Shown here: piece after piece, positions 26,779-34,487 of the stretch
How the letters are laid out: each line of letters begins with the position of its first letter
Position numbering within the stretch: position 1 is the first letter of the stretch
DNA from: an uncultured Clostridia bacterium
Lineage (GTDB): Bacteria > Bacillota > Clostridia > Oscillospirales > Acutalibacteraceae
NCBI GenBank assembly: GCA_944384815.1
Contig: CALWUW010000025.1
Coordinates: 124,001 to 188,000 of the forward strand
Reading direction: 5' to 3'
Length of the DNA: 64,000 nucleotides
The notes under the pieces: model-generated
Told to the model about the DNA's origin: nothing
The model's database searches: none
What the model saw: only the letters and a program-made list of their open reading frames with translations
Made by a program: the position numbers and the translations under genes

Positions 26779-26814
26779 AAGAACGGAGGATTGTGAAAGT
26801 CCTCCGTTCTTTTG
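26779..26814 (+). terminator. Intrinsic terminator after the scaffold gene
   Basis: GAACGGAGGA and TCCTCCGTTC form a 10-bp stem with a 9-base loop, followed by TTTT. Confidence 0.88.
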
Positions 26815-26836
26815 CTGTCTGCCTTACTTTCTCCCT

Positions 26837-27247
26837 TTAACTTTTTCGGACAAACCGATTCCCGCATACCGGGCAGGTGATTTCCAGCTTTCCCTTTCCC
26901 TTGGGCACCCGCAGCGTATTTCTGCACTTCGGGCAGGAATAGTACCGATGCTGCCGGTCCTTTATGCTCCGGGCGCTTCGGCGAAACGGAGCGGCAAGCC
27001 TTTGGAAAAAGCTGCAGAAAGCCCGGTTTTCTCTGGATCTGGCTGCAATGTTCCGGGAAAACATCCGGAAAAAACTCCACAGCAGCAGCCCCATGGAAAG
27101 CCATGCTAAAAGCGGGAGCCAGAAAATCTGTGCCACAATATACAAAACAGCATAGGTAATCAGAATGGCAATATTTAATGTATCGCTTCCGTACCGTCCA
27201 TACATCCACTTCTGCAGTCCAAAAGCGAACCGCCTCCAAAATCCCAT
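26837..27247 (-). CDS. Small membrane protein with a zinc ribbon
   Basis: This 136-residue protein of unknown function has two hydrophobic segments at about residues 24-60 (IAILITYAVLYIVAQIFW, then LLAWLSMGLLLWSFF). An arginine-rich linker follows, and then a C-terminal zinc ribbon with CPKC and CPVC knuckles about 20 residues apart. The ribbon should face the cytoplasm given the positive charges. The ATG at 27247 follows GGGAGGAAGAAGA; longer in-frame starts up to 27349 have no ribosome site. It stands alone between two terminators. Confidence 0.78.
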   Translation of the reverse strand: MGFWRRFAFGLQKWMYGRYGSDTLNIAILITYAVLYIVAQIFWLPLLAWLSMGLLLWSFFRMFSRNIAARSRENRAFCSFFQRLAAPFRRSARSIKDRQHRYYSCPKCRNTLRVPKGKGKLEITCPVCGNRFVRKS

Positions 27248-27395
27248 TCTTCTTCCTCCCTGTATTTGTGTCTGTGTCTGTTTCCGGTTCATAGGCTTTA
27301 TCGGCCTTACCCCATCCTTTTTTTCCTTTATGTATGTAAGCATACACATTTTCTGGGAGTTCCCGGTGAACAGGCTGTAAACAATTTCTGAACAG

Positions 27396-27429
27396 GAAAA
27401 AGCAGAAGGAAATCCTTCTGCTTTTTTTC
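27396..27429. terminator. Bidirectional terminator downstream of csoR
   Basis: AAAAAGCAGAAGGA and TCCTTCTGCTTTTTT form a tight stem flanked by A- and T-runs on both strands. It ends the copA-csoR transcript. Confidence 0.85.
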
Positions 27430-27439
27430 ATTGGTTCTG

Positions 27440-27489
27440 CTATAGCTTGTTATGGCTTACTATGGTTTGCCATAACTTGCTATAACTTT
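27440..27489. repeat. Degenerate 10-bp tandem repeat, five units
   Basis: CTATAGCTTG, TTATGGCTTA, CTATGGTTTG, CCATAACTTG and CTATAACTTT follow one another and overlap the last bases of the csoR stop codon. Confidence 0.72.
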
Positions 27490-27760
27490 ATCGATTCATT
27501 TTCTCGAAAAGCTGAGAAAGCTCCTGGATCTTTTCCTCTCGGGCGCTTTCGTCCCCTGAGGAAAATGCCTGGGAAACACAGCAGCGCATATGCGCTTCCA
27601 GGATTTCCTTCTGTGCCCGTTTCAGCACGGCCTGCGCCGCCAAAATCTGATTCAGCACATCCACGCAGTAGGCATCTTCTTCCATCATGCGCAGCACTCC
27701 GTCCAGCTGCCCCCGGGCGGTTTTCACCAGGCGGGTCACGGTGTTTTGATCCGCTTTCAT
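27488..27760 (-). CDS. csoR: CsoR-family copper-sensing repressor
   Basis: This 90-residue all-helical repressor falls off DNA when it binds Cu(I). The copper ligands are conserved with the right spacing: Cys32, His57 and Cys61 (25 and 4 residues apart, as in Mycobacterium CsoR), in DAYC and EAHMRCC. An extra cysteine, Cys60, is adjacent. It starts at an ATGA overlap with the copA stop, so translation is coupled. The likely target is the GC-rich palindrome at 30386-30404 at the copA promoter, giving autoregulation of the whole operon. Confidence 0.9.
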   Translation of the reverse strand: MKADQNTVTRLVKTARGQLDGVLRMMEEDAYCVDVLNQILAAQAVLKRAQKEILEAHMRCCVSQAFSSGDESAREEKIQELSQLFEKMNR

Positions 27761-27963
27761 TCCACCTTCACCACCTGATACCCGGCATTTTCCACAGCCT
27801 GGATCAGCTGTTCCTGTGTGACGGCTTCCGGGCAAGTGACTTCTGCGCACTTCTTTTCCAGATCCACGGAAGCGGAAACTCCCGGCAACTCATTTAACGC
27901 TTTTTCCACCCGTCCGGCGCAATGCATACACATCATTCCCTCAATATAAACGGTCTTTTTCAT
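27757..27963 (-). other. Possible internal start giving a free CopZ-like chaperone
   Basis: Inside copA and in frame, an ATG at 27963 is preceded by AAAGGATGAAATAACC, a plausible ribosome binding site. It would give a 68-residue HMA protein beginning MKKTVYIEG with the GMMCMHC copper site. The linker just upstream (EQQRKDEIT) looks like former intergenic sequence. Either a copA-copZ gene fusion or dual translation is possible; sequence alone cannot decide. Confidence 0.4.
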
Positions 27964-30354
27964 GGTTATTTCATCCTTTCTTTGTTGTTCACAAGAGCCT
28001 TCCAAACAACACATAGATTTTTCCGGCTCTTGGCTGTTTTCTTGTGTTTGCAGGGAAATTTTCCCCCTGTTTTTTCTTTTGGGAGAGAAGAAGCGAAGCC
28101 GCAGCGCGTTTCCTACCACACATATGGAGCTGAGGCTCATGGCTGCTGCTGCAAACATAGGGTTCAGCTTCCATCCCAACACCGGGATCCATATTCCCGC
28201 CGCCAGAGGAATCCCCACACTGTTATAGAAAAAGGCCCAGAACAGGTTCTCCCGAATATTCCGGATCACGGCACGCCCCAGCCGCAGCGCTGCCGGAACC
28301 TCCTGCAGCCCGCTGCCCATTAGCACTACGTCGGCGGATTCCATGGCAATATCCGTTCCGGCTCCTACGGCGATCCCCAGATCGGCCCGGACCAAAGAGG
28401 GCGCGTCGTTGATCCCGTCTCCCACCATGGCTACGCAGCGCCCTTCCTGCTGCAGGCGCCGGATCTCCTTTTCCTTGTCTCCGGGGAGCAATTCCGCCGA
28501 AACGGAAGAAATACCCAGTTTCTCTCCGATGGCTTTTCCTGTCTGGCGGTTATCTCCGGTGAGCATCACTACATCCAGCCCCAGATCCTGCAATTCCCTT
28601 ACAGACGAGACACTTTCCGGCCGGAGAACATCCGCCAGGGAAAGCATTCCCAGAAAACGCCCTTCCCGGGCAAAATACAAAGGCGTTTCTCCCTGCAAAG
28701 CCAGTTGCTCCGCTGTGCTTTCCAAGGAACCCACGGAGATTCCTTTTTCCTGCATCAAACGAAGGTTTCCTGCCAGAATTACCTTTCCTTCCCTGGACGT
28801 GAGGATTCCTCTTCCTTCCAAAGCCTGAAACGTTTCCGGTTCCTGGAGGGAGATTCCCTTCTGCTGCGCTTTTCGCAGAACCGCCTGAGCCAGCGGATGC
28901 TCCGATTTTCGTTCCGCTTCTCCGGCATATGCCAGCAGTTCTTCCGGTGTTACGCCTTTTGCAGGGAAGATCCCTGTCACCTCCGGCCGGCCTTCCGTTA
29001 CCGTGCCGGTTTTATCCAGCACCACGGTATCGATTTTATGAGCGATCTCCAAACTTTCCGCCGTTTTGAACAAGATTCCCATTTGCGCTCCCCGGCCTGT
29101 TCCGACCATGATAGCGGTAGGGGTTGCCAACCCCAGGGCGCAGGGGCAGGAGATCACCAAAACAGCAATTCCGCAGGACAAGGCGTTTCCCGGAGAATTT
29201 CCCAGCAAAAGCCAGACCAAAGCCGTCACCGCCGCAATCAGAATCACCCCGGGAACGAACACGGCGCTGACTTTATCCGCCAATCGGGCAATGGGAGCCT
29301 TGGAACCTGTAGCATTTTCCACCAGCTGTATGATCTGGGACAAAGTGGTCTCCTGGCCTACCCGCAGCGCCCGGATCTTCAGCCATCCGGAATGATTCAC
29401 CGTCGCTCCTGTGACCGTATTCCCCGGCTTCTTTTCCACCGGCAGGCTTTCCCCTGTAATCGCCGATTCATCCACCGCGGAGCTTCCTTCCAGCACCTGG
29501 CCGTCCGTAGGGATCTGCATTCCTGGTTTCACCACCAGCACATCTCCCACCTGGATCTCTTCTGCCGGAATCAGCCGTTCCTGGCCGTTTTCCCATAACA
29601 AAGCCGTTTTAGGAGCCAGGTCCAAAAGCCGGTTCACCGCCTGGGAAGTTTTTCCTTTGGAGCGGGATTCCAGATATTTTCCCACTGTAATCAGCGTCAA
29701 AATCGTTCCGGCGGATTCAAAATAAAGATCCATAACCAGCCCCTGGGCCGCTTCCGGTTGCCCATGCCCCAAAGCCCATCCTATGGCGTAGAGGGTATAC
29801 ACCCCATGCACCACAGCCGCGGCAGAGCCTACGGCAATCAGCGTATCCATGGTAGGCGCCCGATGGAACAAAGCGCGGAACCCTCGAATATAATAACTGC
29901 GATTTAAGTATACAATAGGAAGAAGCAAAAGAAACTGCGTCAAAGCCAAAATCATGGAGTTTTCCGCCCCATGGAACAAAGGTGGAAGAGGAAAATTCAT
30001 CATATGCCCCATGGAAAGATACATCAGCATCACTAGAAATACAATGGAGAAAATCAGCCTGTGCTTCATGGCTTTTGCCGAATCCTCCGTTTCCTCTTTC
30101 CGTTTTTCCACGGCCGATGAACCTTTCCCGCCGTTTTCCAAAAGCTGCGCGCCGTATCCGGCCCGATCCACCGCCTGGATGATCTCCTGCGAAGAACAAC
30201 GCTCGGGATCGTATTCTACCTGCATACGGTTTTGCAGCAGATTGACCTGCACTTTCGATACGCCCGGGCATGAAGCAGCCGCTTTTTCCACGTGGGCGCT
30301 ACAGGCGCTGCAGGTCATGCCGGTGACCTGATAGGTTTCTTTCATACTTTGCAT
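27757..30354 (-). CDS. copA: Copper-exporting P1B-type ATPase with a C-terminal CopZ-like domain
   Basis: This ATPase of about 865 residues pumps Cu(I) out of the cell. The N-terminal HMA domain has GMTCSAC (Cys15, Cys18). The membrane core has the CPC motif at 403-405, and the phosphorylation site DKTGT starts at Asp447, with HP and GDGINDAPS motifs following. Unusually, after the last membrane helices the protein runs through a Lys/Ser/Cys-rich linker into a second HMA domain from residue 798 (GMMCMHC, Cys809 and Cys812). That domain is the size and sequence type of the free chaperone CopZ. I start at the ATG at 30354, after AAAGGGG. It forms an operon with csoR. Confidence 0.92.
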   Translation of the reverse strand: MQSMKETYQVTGMTCSACSAHVEKAAASCPGVSKVQVNLLQNRMQVEYDPERCSSQEIIQAVDRAGYGAQLLENGGKGSSAVEKRKEETEDSAKAMKHRLIFSIVFLVMLMYLSMGHMMNFPLPPLFHGAENSMILALTQFLLLLPIVYLNRSYYIRGFRALFHRAPTMDTLIAVGSAAAVVHGVYTLYAIGWALGHGQPEAAQGLVMDLYFESAGTILTLITVGKYLESRSKGKTSQAVNRLLDLAPKTALLWENGQERLIPAEEIQVGDVLVVKPGMQIPTDGQVLEGSSAVDESAITGESLPVEKKPGNTVTGATVNHSGWLKIRALRVGQETTLSQIIQLVENATGSKAPIARLADKVSAVFVPGVILIAAVTALVWLLLGNSPGNALSCGIAVLVISCPCALGLATPTAIMVGTGRGAQMGILFKTAESLEIAHKIDTVVLDKTGTVTEGRPEVTGIFPAKGVTPEELLAYAGEAERKSEHPLAQAVLRKAQQKGISLQEPETFQALEGRGILTSREGKVILAGNLRLMQEKGISVGSLESTAEQLALQGETPLYFAREGRFLGMLSLADVLRPESVSSVRELQDLGLDVVMLTGDNRQTGKAIGEKLGISSVSAELLPGDKEKEIRRLQQEGRCVAMVGDGINDAPSLVRADLGIAVGAGTDIAMESADVVLMGSGLQEVPAALRLGRAVIRNIRENLFWAFFYNSVGIPLAAGIWIPVLGWKLNPMFAAAAMSLSSICVVGNALRLRFFSPKRKNRGKISLQTQENSQEPEKSMCCLEGSCEQQRKDEITMKKTVYIEGMMCMHCAGRVEKALNELPGVSASVDLEKKCAEVTCPEAVTQEQLIQAVENAGYQVVKVE

Positions 30355-30385
30355 ACCATTTTCCCCTTTCCGCAGATCTTTAAAC

Positions 30386-30404
30386 ACCCCCACGGGGTGG
30401 GGGT
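30386..30404. promoter_or_regulatory. csoR operator: CsoR-type operator at the copA promoter
   Basis: A perfect palindrome, ACCCCCAC-GGG-GTGGGGGT, of the C/G-tract type bound by CsoR repressors, lies seven bases downstream of the -10 box and so overlaps the expected transcription start. Confidence 0.75.
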
Positions 30405-30410
30405 ATATAA

Positions 30411-30439
30411 AGAATAGCATAAACTAACTGGATTGTCAA
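30411..30439 (-). promoter_or_regulatory. copA-csoR promoter
   Basis: TTGACA (30434-30439) and TATTCT (30411-30416) on the minus strand are 17 bases apart, with an extended TGC directly before the -10. Confidence 0.75.
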
Positions 30440-30536
30440 TCATATCTGCTTTCCCTCTTTACTTTGTGATTTTTCTTTAATCCCAGTGAAATCTGCAAAA
30501 CTTGTGGAAATAAAGAAAATTTTACCGAATTTTTTC

Positions 30537-30565
30537 TTTTCATTTGGGTATTTTTATGCTAAAAT
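30537..30565 (+). promoter_or_regulatory. Putative extended -10 promoter of the MFS gene
   Basis: TGC followed by TAAAAT (30560-30565) forms an extended -10. The -35 is weak (TTTTCA at 30537-30542). Confidence 0.45.
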
Positions 30566-30629
30566 ACACATATATTGGAAATTTTTCCAAAAAATTTTGT
30601 TTTACATCTCAGAAGAAAAGAGGATCCGT

Positions 30630-31934
30630 ATGAAGCTGAATACCAAGCAAACCTTTTTTGTGGGCCTGGCTTTCCTTTCTATCTGCGCATTTTGGCAAGT
30701 GTATGACAGCATAATTCCCCTGATCCTGAAAAATTCTTTCCATATTTCCGACACTTTAGCCGGCGCGGTTATGGCGCTGGACAATGTGCTGGCCTTATTC
30801 ATGCTCCCACTGTTTGGCAGCCTTTCGGATCGGGTCCATACACCTTTGGGCCGCCGCACGCCCTTTATTTTGGGAGGAACCGCCGGCGCTGTCATTACCA
30901 TGCTTTTGATTCCTCTGGCGGATCATCTTCTTTCTCTCCCACTGTTTATCTCCGCCCTGCTTCTGGTGCTGATTTCCATGGCGGTTTATCGGTCCCCGGC
31001 TGTGGCTCTGATGCCCGATGTAACCCCAAAGCCTCTTCGCTCCAAAGCCAACGCCATCATCAATCTGATGGGCGCTGTTGGCGGGATGCTTACTTTGGTT
31101 CTTGTGGCTGTATTGGTGCCGAAATCCCAAAAGCCCGACTATTTTCCTTTGTTTGGCGCTACGGCGGCTATTATGGTAGCCGCTGTGCTGCTTATGCTCT
31201 GGAAAGTCCGGGAAAATCGCCTGGCGGAGGAAATGCGGGCGCAGGACCCCGATTCCCGGGAAGAATCTTCCCAGGAATCCCCGGAAGCTGCTTCGGCGGA
31301 TTCCGGCAAGAAAGCCCGGCTTCCTGCGGATGTCCGTCGCAGCCTTATATTCCTGCTTCTTTCCGTGGCCTTCTGGTTTATGGGATACAACGCCGTGACC
31401 ACGGCCTTCTCCAAATACGCCCAAACCTACTGGAAAATGGAGGGCGGAGAATTTGCCTACAGCCTTTTGATCGGCACAGGGGCTGCCATTGTCTCCTATA
31501 TCCCCGTAGGCATCGTGGCCACAAAACTGGGACGCAAAAAGACCATTTTATTTGGCACGGCTCTTCTTACGGTGCTGTTTGGGGCAGCCTGCCTGTTTAC
31601 CACGTTCAATCCTGTGATCAATATAATGTTCGCATTGGTGGGAATTGCCTGGGCCGCTATCAATGTAAACTCCTATCCCATGGTAGTGGAAATGGGAAAA
31701 GGAAACGACATTGGAAAGTTCACCGGTTTTTACTACACGTTCTCCATGGCTGCCCAAATTTTTACCCCCATCCTTTCCGGCGCACTTTTGGAGCACGTGG
31801 GATATGTTACTCTTTTCCCCTATGCCGCTCTGTTTACCGGGCTCTCTTTCGTGACCATGCTGTTTGTCCGCCATGGAGACAGCAAGCCTGCTCCCGCTTC
31901 CAGCAAATTGGAAGCCTATGATACGCCGGATTAA
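30630..31934 (+). CDS. MFS transporter, sugar/SLC45-like
   Basis: This 434-residue permease has about twelve predicted membrane helices and a GSLSDRVHTPLGRRTPF motif between helices 2 and 3, which is typical of glycoside/cation symporter and SLC45-type sugar carriers. An acidic, serine-rich cytoplasmic loop (DPDSREESSQESPEAASA) separates the two halves. The substrate is probably a sugar or glycoside; this is family-based inference. The ATG at 30630 has AGAGGA upstream; the longer frame from 30486 lies in AT-rich promoter DNA. The glycerophosphodiesterase gene follows after 14 bases, so the two are cotranscribed. Confidence 0.8.
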   Translation: MKLNTKQTFFVGLAFLSICAFWQVYDSIIPLILKNSFHISDTLAGAVMALDNVLALFMLPLFGSLSDRVHTPLGRRTPFILGGTAGAVITMLLIPLADHLLSLPLFISALLLVLISMAVYRSPAVALMPDVTPKPLRSKANAIINLMGAVGGMLTLVLVAVLVPKSQKPDYFPLFGATAAIMVAAVLLMLWKVRENRLAEEMRAQDPDSREESSQESPEAASADSGKKARLPADVRRSLIFLLLSVAFWFMGYNAVTTAFSKYAQTYWKMEGGEFAYSLLIGTGAAIVSYIPVGIVATKLGRKKTILFGTALLTVLFGAACLFTTFNPVINIMFALVGIAWAAINVNSYPMVVEMGKGNDIGKFTGFYYTFSMAAQIFTPILSGALLEHVGYVTLFPYAALFTGLSFVTMLFVRHGDSKPAPASSKLEAYDTPD

Positions 31935-31948
31935 GGAGGCGATTTCCC

Positions 31949-32794
31949 ATGATCTTTCTTTATATAGCCGGAGGGATCCTTCTCCTTATTCTGCTGTACT
32001 TCTTTCTTCTGGCGCCCCGGCTGCGCAAAAAAAGCGGATTGGCCGCTGTCTTCCCCAAACCCTATGCCCATCGGGGGCTTCATGGATCTTCCACCGGCTT
32101 TCCGGAAAACTCCCTTTCCGCTTTTCAGGAGGCCGTCAACCGGGGATTTGGAATTGAGCTGGATGTTCATTTGGCATCGGATGGTGCTTTGGTAGTGATG
32201 CATGACGAGGATCTGCTGCGCACCTGCGGCGTTTCCCGGAAGATTTTTTCCAGCACCCGTCAGGAACTTTCCGCTTTTCATCTGGAAGGCACCCAGGAAC
32301 CCATTCCTTTTCTGGAGCAGGTTTTACAGCAGGTCCACGGACAAGTTCCCCTGCTTCTGGAACTGAAAACCGCCGGATCCAACGCCGGTGCTCTTTGTGA
32401 AGCCGTGTGCCTTTTGCTGGATCATTATCAAGGCCCCTTCTGCGTAGAATCTTTTGACCCAAGAGTCTTGCTTTGGCTGAAAAAGCATCGGCCCAACTGG
32501 ATCCGCGGCCAGCTTTCCATGAAATTTGAAAAAGACTCCGGTCTTCCTTTCTGGATCCGCTTTCCGCTGGGGAACCTTTTGACGAATTTCCTTACAAAGC
32601 CCGATTTTATCGCCTATCATTTTCAGGACCGAAAAAAACTTTCCCCATGGCTGTGCCGGAAAGGGTTTCACTGCCCGGAATTCAGCTGGACCATTACGCA
32701 ACCTTCCTGGGAACAACAAGTAGAAAAAGAAAAAGGATGCTGTATTTTTGAAGGGTATCTTCCCGGCTGCTCTGAAGAGCTCTTGCATACATAA
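31949..32794 (+). CDS. Membrane-anchored glycerophosphodiester phosphodiesterase
   Basis: This 281-residue protein has one N-terminal membrane segment (about residues 2-22), then a GDPD TIM barrel. Its catalytic pieces are the YAHRGLHG start (His-Arg), the FPENSLSAF segment and ELDVHLASDGALVVMHDE with the metal-binding Glu-Asp and second His. It should cleave glycerophosphodiesters to glycerol-3-phosphate and an alcohol, feeding lipid or glycerol turnover. The C-terminal part carries several cysteines (WLCRKGFHC, GCCIF), uncommon in the family. It shares a transcript with the MFS gene upstream. Confidence 0.88.
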   Translation: MIFLYIAGGILLLILLYFFLLAPRLRKKSGLAAVFPKPYAHRGLHGSSTGFPENSLSAFQEAVNRGFGIELDVHLASDGALVVMHDEDLLRTCGVSRKIFSSTRQELSAFHLEGTQEPIPFLEQVLQQVHGQVPLLLELKTAGSNAGALCEAVCLLLDHYQGPFCVESFDPRVLLWLKKHRPNWIRGQLSMKFEKDSGLPFWIRFPLGNLLTNFLTKPDFIAYHFQDRKKLSPWLCRKGFHCPEFSWTITQPSWEQQVEKEKGCCIFEGYLPGCSEELLHT

Positions 32795-32968
32795 CGGATT
32801 TCGCCCTGAAAAATCGGGGCGGAATTTTTATCGGCTGCAACAGTTCAATTTTTTAAAATCTTCGGGAATCTTTTCTATCTTCTTCCAAAGATTCTATTTC
32901 TATTTTCCTTCGCTATATAATGATTGGGAACTATACCGGCTTGGCCGAATTTTTAGGGAGGAACTGTT

Positions 32969-34405
32969 ATGCCGTTTGATTTTCAAAAGAAAACTCCGGA
33001 AAGCCTGGGGATTCGTTCCAAAGACATCCTCACTTTTCTGGATCGTTTGCAGGAAAAACATGTAGAATTACATAGTCTGGTGCTTCTTCGCCATGGAGAT
33101 TTGGCCGCGGAGGGGTGGTTTGCTCCGTATCGTCAGGAGCTTCCCCATGTGCTGTATTCTTTAAGCAAAAGCTTTACCAGCACCGCCATAGGCTTTGCCA
33201 TTCAGGAAGGGCTCCTTTCGCTGGAGGACTTTGTGGTCTCCTTTTTCCCGGAAAAGCTCCCGGGCAGACCCTGTGAAAACATGGAAGCCATGCAGATCCG
33301 CCATTTGCTCACCATGAGCACCGGGCACGAGGAAGAACCCGGCATTATCGGCACAGAAGACTGGGTGGAGACCTTCCTCACTTCCTACGTGCCCCATAAG
33401 CCCGGCACCCATTTTCTGTACAACACTCCGGCCACCTATATGCTTTCCGCCATTCTGCAAAAGGTTACCGGTATTTCCGTGGAAGAATATTTAACCCCCC
33501 GTCTGTTTGAGCCGCTGGGGATCCAGGAACACCGCTGGGAGGTTTGCCCCAAAGGAATCACCACCGGCGGTTTCGGACTGAACCTGAAAACCCGGGATAT
33601 CGCCCGTTTCGGCCAGTTCCTGCTGCAGGAAGGAAAATGGGAAGGCCGCCAGCTGCTTGACCCCCAGTGGATCCGGGAGGCTACTGCGTTCCAAGTACAA
33701 AGCGCCTGGGAAAAAGACTGGGGCTGCGGCTATGGCTACCAGTTCTGGCGCTGCGTGCCCGGACAGGGCATTTACCGGGCTGACGGCATGCATGGCCAGA
33801 TCTGCGTGGTTTTCCCGGAACAGGATGCGGTTTTGGCTGCCACAGCCGGCACCAATGGTCAAACTGAGCTGGACTGCGTTTGGGAAAAGCTTCTCCCGGC
33901 TTTTCAGGATCATCCCCTTCCGGAAGATCCTTCCGGGTTGGCTCAGCTGGAGGAACGTCTTTCCTCGCTTTCCCTTCCCTTACCGGAAGGCGAAGCCCAT
34001 CACTCCCAAGAGGCAGAATTCTCCGGGCGTTTGTATGAGCTTTCTTCCAATTTCTTAGGCCTTACAGCTCTTTCCTTTACCTTTGGCCAAAAGCCTTCCG
34101 TAACATTCTATGCAGGCGAAGCCAAAGCCTGTATGCCTATCGGGCTGGGCTGCTGGAAGGAAAGCCTTGCTTTCACAAAGCTGGACGATGTGCACACCTT
34201 CCAGCCGGTAGGCTTTGAACGCGCCGCCCTGGCCGGCGCATGGGACGGCGATACGTTTTGCCTTAAGATGATCTCCAATACCACCCCTTATACGGATCTT
34301 TTCCGTATTTCCTTTGAAGGGAACGCTTTGGTGGTGGAGCATCAGCGTCCTTTGAACCCCTTTAGTACTTCCCAGGAACGCATTCTGGGTGTATGCCACC
34401 TGTAA
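32969..34405 (+). CDS. Serine hydrolase of the beta-lactamase/class C PBP family
   Basis: This 478-residue protein has the serine beta-lactamase-like fold, with the SxxK motif S64-L-S-K67 in LYSLSKSFTS and the YxN-type Tyr151-Asn152 (HFLYNTPATY). It also shows a C-terminal region with the MHGQICVVFPEQDAVLAATAG strand. No signal peptide is visible, so it appears cytoplasmic, as for many EstB-like esterases of this group. It is more likely a carboxylesterase or peptidase than a resistance enzyme. The start has AGGGAGGA upstream, and a strong terminator follows. Confidence 0.83.
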   Translation: MPFDFQKKTPESLGIRSKDILTFLDRLQEKHVELHSLVLLRHGDLAAEGWFAPYRQELPHVLYSLSKSFTSTAIGFAIQEGLLSLEDFVVSFFPEKLPGRPCENMEAMQIRHLLTMSTGHEEEPGIIGTEDWVETFLTSYVPHKPGTHFLYNTPATYMLSAILQKVTGISVEEYLTPRLFEPLGIQEHRWEVCPKGITTGGFGLNLKTRDIARFGQFLLQEGKWEGRQLLDPQWIREATAFQVQSAWEKDWGCGYGYQFWRCVPGQGIYRADGMHGQICVVFPEQDAVLAATAGTNGQTELDCVWEKLLPAFQDHPLPEDPSGLAQLEERLSSLSLPLPEGEAHHSQEAEFSGRLYELSSNFLGLTALSFTFGQKPSVTFYAGEAKACMPIGLGCWKESLAFTKLDDVHTFQPVGFERAALAGAWDGDTFCLKMISNTTPYTDLFRISFEGNALVVEHQRPLNPFSTSQERILGVCHL

Positions 34406-34416
34406 AAGTAAAAAAC

Positions 34417-34461
34417 AGAAAAAACTCCCGCTCTTGTTTTGCAAGAGCGGGAGTTTTTTAT
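34417..34461. terminator. Strong bidirectional terminator between the serine hydrolase gene and pheT
   Basis: AAAACTCCCGCTCTTG pairs perfectly with CAAGAGCGGGAGTTTT around a 5-base loop, with A- and T-runs on both sides. It serves both convergent genes. Confidence 0.92.
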
Positions 34462-34487
34462 TACTGCTGGGCTGCCCGGCAGATCGT

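Noticed and set aside
32969..34405. Beta-lactamase resistance gene
   Set aside because: It has the SxxK fold but no signal peptide and a long extra C-terminal domain, typical of esterase or peptidase members rather than secreted resistance enzymes.
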